Assembly: GCA_949878495.1 (NCBI GenBank)
Contig: CATLAR010000005.1
Coordinates: forward strand, 1-47,698
Direction: 5' to 3'
DNA: 47,698 nucleotides
Origin: an uncultured Christensenella sp.
Lineage (GTDB): Bacteria > Bacillota > Clostridia > Christensenellales > Borkfalkiaceae
Below the pieces are notes generated by a model. The model saw only the letters and a list, made by a program, of their open reading frames with translations. It searched no databases and was not told where the DNA came from. Positions 1 to 8,648 of this stretch are shown here, in pieces. Numbering within the stretch: the stretch's first letter is position 1; every line of letters starts with the position of its first letter. The translations under genes were made by a program, and so were the position numbers.

Positions 1-317
1 ACGCGCTCCGCGGCGGCGTAATGCTCCGCCATATGGACGCGACGGTCATCTGTACGCCGCGGTTCAACGCGTTTGCAAAAAGTACCGCCGAGAAAAAGGG
101 CGTAAAGGTGCAAATGGCGGTGCGCTCGGGCGGCGGCAACAACGGCGCGTATATCGGTTCGGCTAACGGCGCAACCCCCGTTATAGTCGCGGGCATTCCC
201 GTGCGTTACATTCACACGTTTAACGGCATTGCGGCGGTGGAGGACTTTAACTCCGTCGTCGGCTTCACTAAAGCCGTGCTTTCGGCTATAGACGGCGATA
301 TAATAAAAGGATTTTAA
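1..317 (+). CDS. M42-family metallopeptidase/aminopeptidase, C-terminal fragment (5' end outside window)
   Basis: Tail 'GAYIGSANGATPVIVAGIPVRYIHTFNGIAAVEDFN' resembles the M42 C-terminus (PVRYIH...EDF); frame is open to the window start. Confidence 0.75.
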   Translation, partial: ALRGGVMLRHMDATVICTPRFNAFAKSTAEKKGVKVQMAVRSGGGNNGAYIGSANGATPVIVAGIPVRYIHTFNGIAAVEDFNSVVGFTKAVLSAIDGDIIKGF

Positions 318-322
318 GCGGT

Positions 323-1123
323 ATGGTCAGTTTCGTCGCAACGCCAATCGGCAACTTAAAGGATATAACGCTCCGCGCTCTGGAAACGCTCAAAGCCGCC
401 GACGTTATTTTCTGCGAGGATACGCGGCACACTTTAAAACTTCTCAACGCCTACGAAATAAAAAAGCCGCTGTGCGCGTGTCATAAATTCAATGAACGCG
501 CGGCGGCGGAAAAGATAATTTCCGCCGCGCGGGAAGGCAAAGCCGTAGCCGTCGTTTCGGACGCGGGAATGCCCGTCATATCCGACCCCGGCAACATCGT
601 CTGCCGCGCGCTGCGCGAAGAAGGCGTCGATTACACCGTTATCCCCGGCGCGAACGCCGCGCTAAGCGCGCTTATTTTATCGGCGTTGCCCGCGGACGGT
701 TTTGCGTTTATCGGCTTTCTTCCCGACAAGGCGGGGGAGAAAAGGCGGTTGCTCGAAAAGTATAAAAACCTCGATTTAACTCTCGTGCTTCACGTCGCCC
801 CGCAGGACGTAGACCGCGATATATGCGCCGTTTACGAGGTTTTCGGCAACAGAAAGGCGTGCGCCGTGCGCGAGATAACCAAGCTCCACGAGGAGGCGGT
901 GCATTTCGAGCTGAAAGACGGGCTTGCGGGCGAGAAACGCGGGGAATACGTGCTCGTAATCGAGGGCGCGGAAAACGAAAATCCGCTTTGCAAACTCAGC
1001 GTAAAAGACCATTTACTCCACTATATATCGGGGGGAATGGCTAAAAAGGACGCTGTTAAACAGGTGGCGAAGGACAGAAACGCCGCGAAATCGGAAATAT
1101 ACAAAATTGCTCTGGAACTTTGA
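323..1123 (+). CDS. rsmI: 16S rRNA (cytidine(1402)-2'-O)-methyltransferase
   Basis: 'VATPIGNLKDITLRALETLKAADVIFCEDTRHTLKLL' and 'VSDAGMPVISDPG' are RsmI hallmarks. Confidence 0.95.
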   Translation: MVSFVATPIGNLKDITLRALETLKAADVIFCEDTRHTLKLLNAYEIKKPLCACHKFNERAAAEKIISAAREGKAVAVVSDAGMPVISDPGNIVCRALREEGVDYTVIPGANAALSALILSALPADGFAFIGFLPDKAGEKRRLLEKYKNLDLTLVLHVAPQDVDRDICAVYEVFGNRKACAVREITKLHEEAVHFELKDGLAGEKRGEYVLVIEGAENENPLCKLSVKDHLLHYISGGMAKKDAVKQVAKDRNAAKSEIYKIALEL

Positions 1124-1126
1124 TTT

Positions 1127-2938
1127 ATGGTAAAAGCATCGGACGGAAATATCAAAAATTCGCAGATTTTAGGCGGCTTTTTAAAGGGTAGCTGGCTATT
1201 TTTCGGCGTATCCGTATTTTCCAATCTCATATGCACGTTGTGCACAACGGTTTTGCCGCTTATTATCAGTTTTACGGTTGACAGCGTAATCGGCAACGAA
1301 ACGGCGGAGGGTTTTTACGCGTCTGCCGCGCAGCTGTTCGGCGGCGTTGAAAACCTCAAAGCCAATCTGTGGATTCCCGCGCTGATAATTGCGGGCATCG
1401 CGCTCGTCAACGGGCTGTTCTCGTATACGAACAACTACTTCAACGGTTGCGGCAACCAGACGCTCGTCAAGAATATGCGCGACGGGCTGTTTTCGCACGT
1501 CCAGCGGCTGCCCCTTTCCCGTCAGATAATGACGAGCACGGGCGACGTAATCCAGCGCTGTACTTCCGACGTGTGGAATCTGTCCAATTTCATTTCAAAC
1601 CAGATGGTGGCGCTACTGCGCATTATCATAACGATGGTCGTTTCCGTGATGTTTATGTTCACTATGAACTTAACGCTCGCGGGCGTGTCGCTCGGGCTTA
1701 TCGCCGCGATAACGGGCGTGTCGTTCGGGTTCAGGGTGATAATGCACAAGCGGTTCAGGGAATGCGACGAGCAGGAGGGCGTGCTCTCGGCGCTGGCGCA
1801 GGAAAACCTCACGGGCGTGCGCGTGGTGCGCGCGTTCGGCAGAGAGAAATACGAGCGCGACAAATTCGACAGACAAAACGAGTACTACACGGGGCTCTGG
1901 GTCAAAACGGGCAAAGTCACCGCGGGCTATTGGTCGAGCACGGAATTTTTCAACACTCTTCAAATGCTCGTTATCATAGTCGTCGGCACGCTGTTGTGTC
2001 TTGACGGCAGGCTCACCGCAGGCGAACTCATCGCGTTCATATCCTACAACGCGCTGCTCGTCGCGCCTTTGCGCGAGCTCGGCAGAATCATATCCCAGCT
2101 CTCTCGCGCAAGCGTTGCGCTCGGGCGTATCTGCGAGGTTATCAAAGCCCCGTCCGAGGATCTCGGCGGGTACGAAGGCAGGCTTTCGGGCGATATAGTT
2201 TTCAAAAACGTGACTTTCGGGTACGGCGAAAAGCCCGTCCTCGACGATATCAGCGTTACCGTGCCGGAGGGCAGTACCCTCGGCGTAATCGGCGGCACGG
2301 GCAGCGGTAAATCTACGTTTGCGGCAATGCTCTCGCGTCTTTACGAGCCTGACGGCGGCGCGGTCTATATCGGCGGCAGGAATATCGCGGAAATTCCGCT
2401 TGCGACTCTCCGTGCGAATATCGGGCTTGTAATGCAGGAGGGCTATGTTTATTCGCGCACCGTAGGCGAAAATATCGGTATCGCGGCAAACGAGCCTACT
2501 CCCGAAGAGATAGAAAACGCCGCGAAATCTGCGTGCGTGCACGACAATATTCTGGGCTTTGCGGGCGGGTACGACACCGCCGTAGGCGAACGCGGCGTTA
2601 CGCTTTCGGGCGGACAAAGACAGCGCGTGGCGATTGCCCGCGCGTTAATGCGCGACGTGCCCGTGCTGGTTTTCGACGACTCGCTGTCTGCGGTAGACAG
2701 CCGCACGGACGCGGCTGTTCGCGCAAACCTCAAAAGTAAATTCGCGGGCGCGACGGTCATAATCATTTCGCACAGAATAAATACCGTAATAGACGCGGAC
2801 AACATAATCGTTCTCGACGGCGGGAAAATAGTAGAGAGCGGAACGGGCGCTCAGCTCGTCGAAAAGGGCGGTATTTTCGCCGAAATTTATAAAAAGCAAA
2901 CGGCGTTACCCGAAGAGCTTGAAGGGGGTGCGCTGTGA
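1127..2938 (+). CDS. ABC exporter half-transporter (TMD-NBD), subunit 1
   Basis: N-terminal TM domain, Walker A GGTGSGKST, signature LSGGQRQR, Walker B VLVFDDSLSAVD (Asp where the catalytic Glu is expected). Confidence 0.93.
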   Translation: MVKASDGNIKNSQILGGFLKGSWLFFGVSVFSNLICTLCTTVLPLIISFTVDSVIGNETAEGFYASAAQLFGGVENLKANLWIPALIIAGIALVNGLFSYTNNYFNGCGNQTLVKNMRDGLFSHVQRLPLSRQIMTSTGDVIQRCTSDVWNLSNFISNQMVALLRIIITMVVSVMFMFTMNLTLAGVSLGLIAAITGVSFGFRVIMHKRFRECDEQEGVLSALAQENLTGVRVVRAFGREKYERDKFDRQNEYYTGLWVKTGKVTAGYWSSTEFFNTLQMLVIIVVGTLLCLDGRLTAGELIAFISYNALLVAPLRELGRIISQLSRASVALGRICEVIKAPSEDLGGYEGRLSGDIVFKNVTFGYGEKPVLDDISVTVPEGSTLGVIGGTGSGKSTFAAMLSRLYEPDGGAVYIGGRNIAEIPLATLRANIGLVMQEGYVYSRTVGENIGIAANEPTPEEIENAAKSACVHDNILGFAGGYDTAVGERGVTLSGGQRQRVAIARALMRDVPVLVFDDSLSAVDSRTDAAVRANLKSKFAGATVIIISHRINTVIDADNIIVLDGGKIVESGTGAQLVEKGGIFAEIYKKQTALPEELEGGAL

Positions 2939-4728
2939 AAACGGTAAAGGGAAAAGCCTCGCTTTCCACCCTCTGGAGGTTCGTAAAAGTACATAAATGG
3001 CTGTACGCGCTGATGTTGGTGTGCGAGCTGTTAATCAGCGCGACGAGTATTATTTCTCCGCTTTTTACAAGCTACGCAATAGATAATTTCATAGGCGGCA
3101 ACACGCTCGACGGGCTTACGGGTTTTATAATCGCATACGTCGTGTTTATAATCGTTTCTTCGGCGTTGCAGTATATCGAAACGCGCAGCGGAATAACGCT
3201 GGAAATGGCTTTGCTGCGTGATATGCGCAGGGCAACGTTCAATCATTTGCAAACTTTGTCGGTGGCGTATTTCAACGTCAACAGCGTCGGCGTGCTACAT
3301 GCGCGGGTTATGAGCGATACCGAAAAGATAGGTTCTATCGTCGTCTGGGACGGTAACCACGGTATGCGGCATATTGTATACGTTTTCGGCGCGGTGGGAG
3401 TAATGTTAAAGCTCAATCCCGTGCTCGCGGCGTGCGTGCTCGTCATAGTTCCGCTCATTGCCGCGGCTACGGCGTTCTTCGGGAAACGCGTTGAACGGCT
3501 TCACCGCAAGGAGCGCGAAATCAACGCTAAAATTACCGCGGGTTTCAACGAGGGTATAACGGGCGCGCCTACGACCAAGTCGCTCGCGGTCGAGGAAAAG
3601 CTCGAAAGGGACTTCTTCGGGCACACTTCGGACATACGCAAACAGAGCGTAAAACTAACGCATTACGTTTCGCTTTTCTATACGATAATAACTTTCGCTT
3701 CGTCGCTCGCGCTTGCCGCGGTGCTGTGGTACGGCGGGTATATCACGTCCGAACAGCTTATCGGCATAGGCACGCTAAGCGTGTTTATGACATACGCGCA
3801 GGGGCTGGTGTCTCCCGTGCAGTGGGCGATTGTCGCAATAACCAATATTATAAGCGTAAAAGTCAACCTCGAACGCGTGACCGCGCTTTTGCAGACGGAA
3901 AGCGGAGTAAAGGACAGCCCGGAGGTCGTTGAAAAGTATGGCGACAGCTTTAACCACAAGCGCGAAAATTGGGAGAAAATAGAAGGCGCGGTTGAGTTTG
4001 AAAACGTATCTTTCACCTATCCCGACGGCGAGGAACAAGTGCTTGAAAATTTCAACCTCAAAGTTCCCTGCGGCACGCGCACGGCAATCGTCGGCGAAAC
4101 GGGCGCGGGCAAATCAACGCTCGTCAATCTTTTATGTCGCTTTTACGAGCCGACTTCGGGCAGAATATTAATCGACGGCAGGGACGTGCGCGAACGCTCC
4201 GTCGGCTGGCTTCACGCCAATATCGGCTACGTTTTACAAACGCCGCATTTGTTTTCGGGCACAGTCCGCGAAAATCTGCTTTACGGCAAAGAGGACGCGA
4301 CGGAGGCTGAGCTGGACGCGGCGGTGAGAAGCGTCAACGCGGATAAGGTAATCGCCAAGCTCGGCAACGGCTACGACAGTTATATAGGCGAGGGCGGCGG
4401 TACGCTCTCCACGGGCGAAAAACAGCTTCTGTCTTTTGCGAGGGCGATACTTGCCGACCCCGCGCTGTTCATTCTCGACGAGGCGACTTCGTCGATTGAC
4501 ACGCTTACGGAAGAGCTCGTGCAAAACGCCGTCGAAAAGCTGATGGAAGGGCGGACGAGTTTCATAATCGCGCACCGACTTTCAACCGTTAAAACAGCCG
4601 ATCTCATACTCGTCGTAAAGGACGGCAAGATCATAGAGCGCGGCAACCACGCCGAGCTTTTGAAAGCCAAGGGCTATTATTACGATATGTATTTGAAGCA
4701 ATTCAGGGAAGAGAATTTACGGATATAA
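2935..4728 (+). CDS. ABC exporter half-transporter (TMD-NBD), subunit 2
   Basis: Walker A GETGAGKST, degenerate signature LSTGEKQ, Walker B LFILDEATSSID; overlaps upstream gene by 4 nt. Confidence 0.93.
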   Translation: MKTVKGKASLSTLWRFVKVHKWLYALMLVCELLISATSIISPLFTSYAIDNFIGGNTLDGLTGFIIAYVVFIIVSSALQYIETRSGITLEMALLRDMRRATFNHLQTLSVAYFNVNSVGVLHARVMSDTEKIGSIVVWDGNHGMRHIVYVFGAVGVMLKLNPVLAACVLVIVPLIAAATAFFGKRVERLHRKEREINAKITAGFNEGITGAPTTKSLAVEEKLERDFFGHTSDIRKQSVKLTHYVSLFYTIITFASSLALAAVLWYGGYITSEQLIGIGTLSVFMTYAQGLVSPVQWAIVAITNIISVKVNLERVTALLQTESGVKDSPEVVEKYGDSFNHKRENWEKIEGAVEFENVSFTYPDGEEQVLENFNLKVPCGTRTAIVGETGAGKSTLVNLLCRFYEPTSGRILIDGRDVRERSVGWLHANIGYVLQTPHLFSGTVRENLLYGKEDATEAELDAAVRSVNADKVIAKLGNGYDSYIGEGGGTLSTGEKQLLSFARAILADPALFILDEATSSIDTLTEELVQNAVEKLMEGRTSFIIAHRLSTVKTADLILVVKDGKIIERGNHAELLKAKGYYYDMYLKQFREENLRI

Positions 4729-4762
4729 AAAAGGCGGCGCGGGCAAAAGCCCGCGCCGCTTT
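4729..4762. terminator. Bidirectional terminator between convergent ABC exporter and mnmA
   Basis: Stem gcggcgcgggc-aaaa-gcccgcgccgc flanked by A and T tracts. Confidence 0.8.
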
Positions 4763-4772
4763 AACCGTTCGG

Positions 4773-5846
4773 TTATTTGAAAACTTTCTCTATTACGCCG
4801 CCGCCTACGCAGTAGTCGCCGTCGTAAAACACCGCGTACTGCCCCTCGGTAACGGCGCGTTGCGGCTCGTCGAATTCCACCGTCGCGCAGTCGCCGTCAA
4901 GTGTAAAGGTTACGCCCTGTTCGGGCTGCCTGTATCTGAACTTTGCCGTGCATTTTTGCATTCGTTGCGGCATATATCCTATCCAATTAAGTTCCGTGAC
5001 CGTACACGCGCGGGAATATAAGGGGCTTTCGTCCCCGTGCGAAACGTATAAAACGTTTTCTTTCAGGTCCTTCGAGACCACAAACCAACGCCCGTCCTCG
5101 CCCTTTTTTCCGCCGAGGTCAAGTCCCCGCCGCTGACCCGTTGTATAATGCATTAAGCCCACGTGTTCGCCCACGGTTTCGCCGTCCAGCGTCTTGATTT
5201 TTCCCGACTGAGCGGGCAGATAATTTTGCAAAAATTTTCTGAAATTGCGTTCCCCGATAAAACAAATGCCCGTCGAATCTTTCTTTTCGGCGGTCGCAAG
5301 CCCCAGCTTTATCGCAAGTTCGCGCACCTGCGGTTTGGGCAGTTCGGAAAGGGGAAAAAGTACGTTATTCAGCTGATATTCCCGCACCTGATTCAAAAAA
5401 TAGGTCTGGTCTTTGTTTCCGTCCGCTGCTTTTTTAAGTCGGTGCCTGCCGTCCTCGTGCTCTATCCCGCAGTAATGCCCCGTGGCTATATATTCCGCGC
5501 CGAGGCTGAGCGCGTAGTCGCGGAAAGGACCGAATTTAATCTCGCGGTTGCACAGCACGTCGGGGTTCGGCGTTCTGCCCGCTTCGTACTCGCCGAGAAA
5601 ATGCGAAAAAACGCGCTCGCGGTATTGCGCCGCGAAGTTAACGCTGTAATAGGGGATTCCAAGCGTGCCGCAAACCCTGCGCACGTCGGCAAAGTCTGCG
5701 TCCGCCGTACACGCGCCCGACTCGTCGGTTTCTTCCCAATTCATCATATAAAGCCCGACCACGTCAAAGCCCTGTTCTTTTAATAGATACGCCGCGACGG
5801 ACGAGTCAACGCCGCCGCTCATACCCACGACTACGGTCTTACCCAT
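4773..5846 (-). CDS. mnmA: tRNA-specific 2-thiouridylase MnmA
   Basis: 'VVVGMSGGVDSSVAAYLLKEQGFDVVGLYMMNWEE' PP-loop and 'STGICFIGERNFRKFLQNYLPAQ'. Confidence 0.97.
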   Translation of the reverse strand: MGKTVVVGMSGGVDSSVAAYLLKEQGFDVVGLYMMNWEETDESGACTADADFADVRRVCGTLGIPYYSVNFAAQYRERVFSHFLGEYEAGRTPNPDVLCNREIKFGPFRDYALSLGAEYIATGHYCGIEHEDGRHRLKKAADGNKDQTYFLNQVREYQLNNVLFPLSELPKPQVRELAIKLGLATAEKKDSTGICFIGERNFRKFLQNYLPAQSGKIKTLDGETVGEHVGLMHYTTGQRRGLDLGGKKGEDGRWFVVSKDLKENVLYVSHGDESPLYSRACTVTELNWIGYMPQRMQKCTAKFRYRQPEQGVTFTLDGDCATVEFDEPQRAVTEGQYAVFYDGDYCVGGGVIEKVFK

Positions 5847-5870
5847 AAAAACCTCTTTTTTTATAAAATA

Positions 5871-5921
5871 ATTATAACACGGGCTTTTAATATTTGCAAT
5901 TATTTTGTTTTATGGTATAAT
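5871..5921. promoter_or_regulatory. Divergent promoter pair for mnmA (-) and DUF4250 gene (+) sharing one -35 hexamer
   Basis: TTGCAA (5894-5899) is self-complementary. + strand: TTGCAA-N16-TATAAT (5916-5921). - strand: TTGCAA-N17-TATAAT (5876-5871). Confidence 0.75.
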
Positions 5922-5930
5922 AACGTAGTG

Positions 5931-6113
5931 ATGAATTTACCCGCCGACGCAAATATCGCGCTTTCCATCGTCAACACCAAGCTGAGGGACGAGTACCCGT
6001 CTTTGCCCGACTTCTGCGAAGAAGAGGGGCTTGAAATTGCCGAAGTTGCCGCTCGGTTTGCGGCTTTGGGGTATTATTACGACGAAAGTTTGAACAAGTT
6101 CATAGCTAAGTAA
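5931..6113 (+). CDS. DUF4250 domain-containing small protein
   Basis: 'MNLPADANIALSIVNTKLRDEYPSLPDFCEEEGLEIAEVAARFAALGYYYDESLNKF' matches the remembered DUF4250 pattern. Confidence 0.8.
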   Translation: MNLPADANIALSIVNTKLRDEYPSLPDFCEEEGLEIAEVAARFAALGYYYDESLNKFIAK

Positions 6114-6128
6114 TTGAATACTGAATAC

Positions 6129-6204
6129 GCACCCGTAGTCTAACCGGATAAAACGATGGCCTCCGACGCCATAGTTGTGAGTTCGAGCCTCGCCGGGTGC
6201 ACCA
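6129..6204 (+). tRNA. tRNA-Arg (anticodon CCG), CCA encoded
   Basis: Acceptor stem GCACCCG/CGGGTGC, anticodon stem ATGGC/GCCAT with loop CTCCGAC (anticodon CCG), GTTCGAGCC T-arm, 3' ACCA. Confidence 0.93.
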
Positions 6205-6240
6205 ACAGCGCAGCCCCCGTTTCGGGGGCTGCGCTGTTGG
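6202..6240 (+). terminator. Hairpin directly abutting/overlapping tRNA 3' CCA
   Basis: ccaacagcgcagccccc-gtttc-gggggctgcgctgttgg; long perfect stem, poor U-tract. Confidence 0.6.
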
Positions 6241-6303
6241 TTAAACTCGGCAAATGTGAGAACTCAGGTTCGCCCGAGCGCGTAGCGCGACGGTTTGCGC
6301 CCC

Positions 6304-6346
6304 AAGCTCCCACCCCCGAACGGTATCCGTTCGGGGGTGGGAGCTT
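6304..6346. repeat. Long palindrome/hairpin
   Basis: aagctcccacccccgaacg...cgttcgggggtgggagctt. Confidence 0.7.
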
Positions 6347-6603
6347 TATTATATCCTAAATTAAATAAATAATTTTTTATACCAATCCCAACATTCTTTA
6401 AGATAATTCCACACGTTATCGCCTTGCCACGAATAAATGCAACAGAACTCAATCGCCGCTATCGCAACATAAACCGCAACGCCGATTAATAAAATCATTA
6501 ATTCCTTCTTTTTCATCTATCTACCCGTAATTTCTCAGCTTTTTAATTATAGCGCTAATGTTTTAAAAAAATCAAGCTATTTTATAATTATAAATTAGTT
6601 ATT

Positions 6604-7092
6604 ATGCCAAAAATAAATCGTAGCATAATGATTATGGAACATTCGGAAAAATTCAAAAAGAGATTTTTAGAACTTATTGACGATTTGGATTGTAAAAAAT
6701 CGGAAATACCAAAACTATTAAACGTTGACTATAACGTTTTTATCAAGATTACGGAATTCGGCGTTATTCCGAAACCGGTGATTTTAATCAGAATTGCCGA
6801 TTACTTTAATACTTCGGTTGAATATCTTTTAGGCAGAACGGATAATGCGTACTTTTTTAAAGCCGAAAATAAAACTTCGTTTTTAAACAGATACCAATTA
6901 TTAAAGTCCGAAAATAAAATGACTGATTATGCCGTAGCGCAAAAGTTGCACGTTACGACGAGTTATACTACAAATTGGAAGAATAAAAATTATACGCCGT
7001 CAATCGTTAATTTAATTGAGCTGTCGGAAATATTCAAAGTTTCAATAGATTATCTGCTTGGCAGAACGGACGATAAAACGCCTTACAATTAA
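6604..7092 (+). CDS. XRE-family regulator with two tandem HTH units
   Basis: Two HTH_3-like units, each ending in 'YLLGRTD'. Confidence 0.8.
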   Translation: MPKINRSIMIMEHSEKFKKRFLELIDDLDCKKSEIPKLLNVDYNVFIKITEFGVIPKPVILIRIADYFNTSVEYLLGRTDNAYFFKAENKTSFLNRYQLLKSENKMTDYAVAQKLHVTTSYTTNWKNKNYTPSIVNLIELSEIFKVSIDYLLGRTDDKTPYN

Positions 7093-7148
7093 TAAAAAAG
7101 TCGCCGCTCTTGGGACGAAGAACGGCGATGCGGATTGTTATTCGGATT

Positions 7149-7187
7149 AAGCGGCGGTCGCAAAAAGCGACCGCCGCTTGTTTTTTA
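7149..7187 (+). terminator. Rho-independent terminator
   Basis: aagcggcggtcg-caaaaag-cgaccgccgctt followed by gtttttt. Confidence 0.85.
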
Positions 7188-7316
7188 TCGTAAAAATTTT
7201 TGTCACTTTCAAGCGTTTACGGGCAAATATTTGGGCGTAGTTCACTCATTTTGAAATACTCAAACACCATTTGCCGAATTGTGCCGAAAAAAGTTGAAAG
7301 AATTTATAGTTTGCTA

Positions 7317-7370
7317 TTGACTTTACCGATATAGTATGCTATACTCTATTTAACTTTACCGATATAGTAA
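7317..7370 (+). promoter_or_regulatory. PUL operon sigma-A promoter with two copies of a 17-bp operator
   Basis: TTGACT (7317-7322)-N17-TATACT (7340-7345); ACTTTACCGATATAGTA repeated at 7320-7336 and 7353-7369. Confidence 0.75.
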
Positions 7371-7409
7371 AAGTTTTTGGACATAAAAATGCAAAAAAAC
7401 GGGGGTTTT

Positions 7410-8648
7410 ATGGGCAAGTTAAGTAAAATGTTAAAAATTCACACTGTATTTGCCGCCGTTTTAAGCCTGTGTTTCTGCACGGTTTTCACTGCGTGCACGG
7501 GCGGAGACGGCGACAATAACGGCGATGGCGGAGGCGGCGAGGATATCCCGCCCGTAATTCTGCCCGAGGAAAAAATTGCCGAAAACAACGACTACGCCAA
7601 CCCGATTTATCCCCTGCACGACGGCGAAAAAAAGCCTCTGTACACCGCCGATCCCTACGTCATAAAGGGCGACGACGGTTTTTATTATCTGTATTGCACG
7701 CAGACCGAAGTTTATTTAAGCGACGACGTTCTGGGTAAAACGTTCAAGCGCGGTCCCGTATTCAAATCTCCCGATTGCGTAAACTGGGTTTATACCGCCG
7801 ACGTTTTCGAGAGCTATACCCCCGATTGGGTTTCGCCCGTGAACGGCAACGCCCCCGGCGTGTGGGCGCCCACCGTCGTCAAGGTCGGCGAGTATTATAA
7901 CTTCTATTATTCGTTTTCCGCAGGCAACTACGACAACCCCGAAATAGGCGTGGGGGTAGCCCGTTCGCGCACTCCTTACGGACCTTGGGAACATTACGGC
8001 AAGCTGTTCAATTCGGGCGAAATCGGCGTAATCAACTCAATCGACCCGCACGTGCTCTGGGACGGCGGCAGACTGTATATGGTTTTCGGCTCTTACGGCG
8101 GGCTAATCACCCTTGTTGAACTCGAAGCCGACGGCTTGTCCTTAAAGGGCGGGTTGGAATACCAGCGCGAACACAAAACGGCGCTTGCGGGCTACGAACG
8201 CTACGAAATGGAAAACTACGAAGCCTCGATTATCTTGAAGCGCGGCGGTAAATACTATCTTTTCCTCTCTACGGGCGCGACGCTCAGCGGCACGAAATCT
8301 ACTTACCACGTCGTGGTGGCAACTTCCGACAATATCGCGGGTCCCTACCTCGACTCGAAAGGCAGGAATATGTTCGGACCAAACAGAGGCGACTACGTCG
8401 TAACCCCGTCTATGAGCGGCGCGATGGGCGTAGGGCATATGTGCCTCGTCGAGGACGACGCGCAGGCGGTTTGGATGCTCTACCACGGCTACGACACTCA
8501 GGCGGCAAACTATTCCGATTGGCGCGTTCTCTATCTTGACAAACTGCTGTGGACGGACGGCGGGTTGCCTTACGTTAAAGACATCCACGCCTCCAACCAC
8601 GAGACGCTCCCCGGTCCGTATATAAACGCTTTGGAGGAAAAACTATGA
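7410..8648 (+). CDS. GH43-family glycosidase, lipoprotein (arabinan-active type likely)
   Basis: Signal peptide with lipobox FTAC; 'YTADPYVIKGDDGFYYLYCTQ', 'PGVWAPTVVKVGEYYNFYYS', 'PYGPWEHYGKLF', 'SIDPHVLWDGGRLYMVFGSY'. Upstream TTG 7377 and ATG 7389 are alternative starts. Confidence 0.85.
   Translation: MGKLSKMLKIHTVFAAVLSLCFCTVFTACTGGDGDNNGDGGGGEDIPPVILPEEKIAENNDYANPIYPLHDGEKKPLYTADPYVIKGDDGFYYLYCTQTEVYLSDDVLGKTFKRGPVFKSPDCVNWVYTADVFESYTPDWVSPVNGNAPGVWAPTVVKVGEYYNFYYSFSAGNYDNPEIGVGVARSRTPYGPWEHYGKLFNSGEIGVINSIDPHVLWDGGRLYMVFGSYGGLITLVELEADGLSLKGGLEYQREHKTALAGYERYEMENYEASIILKRGGKYYLFLSTGATLSGTKSTYHVVVATSDNIAGPYLDSKGRNMFGPNRGDYVVTPSMSGAMGVGHMCLVEDDAQAVWMLYHGYDTQAANYSDWRVLYLDKLLWTDGGLPYVKDIHASNHETLPGPYINALEEKL

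Noticed and set aside
6264-6452. Paired ORFs on both strands reading APTPERxPFGGGS
   Set aside because: Arises because the 6304-6346 palindrome translates the same way on both strands; not a gene.
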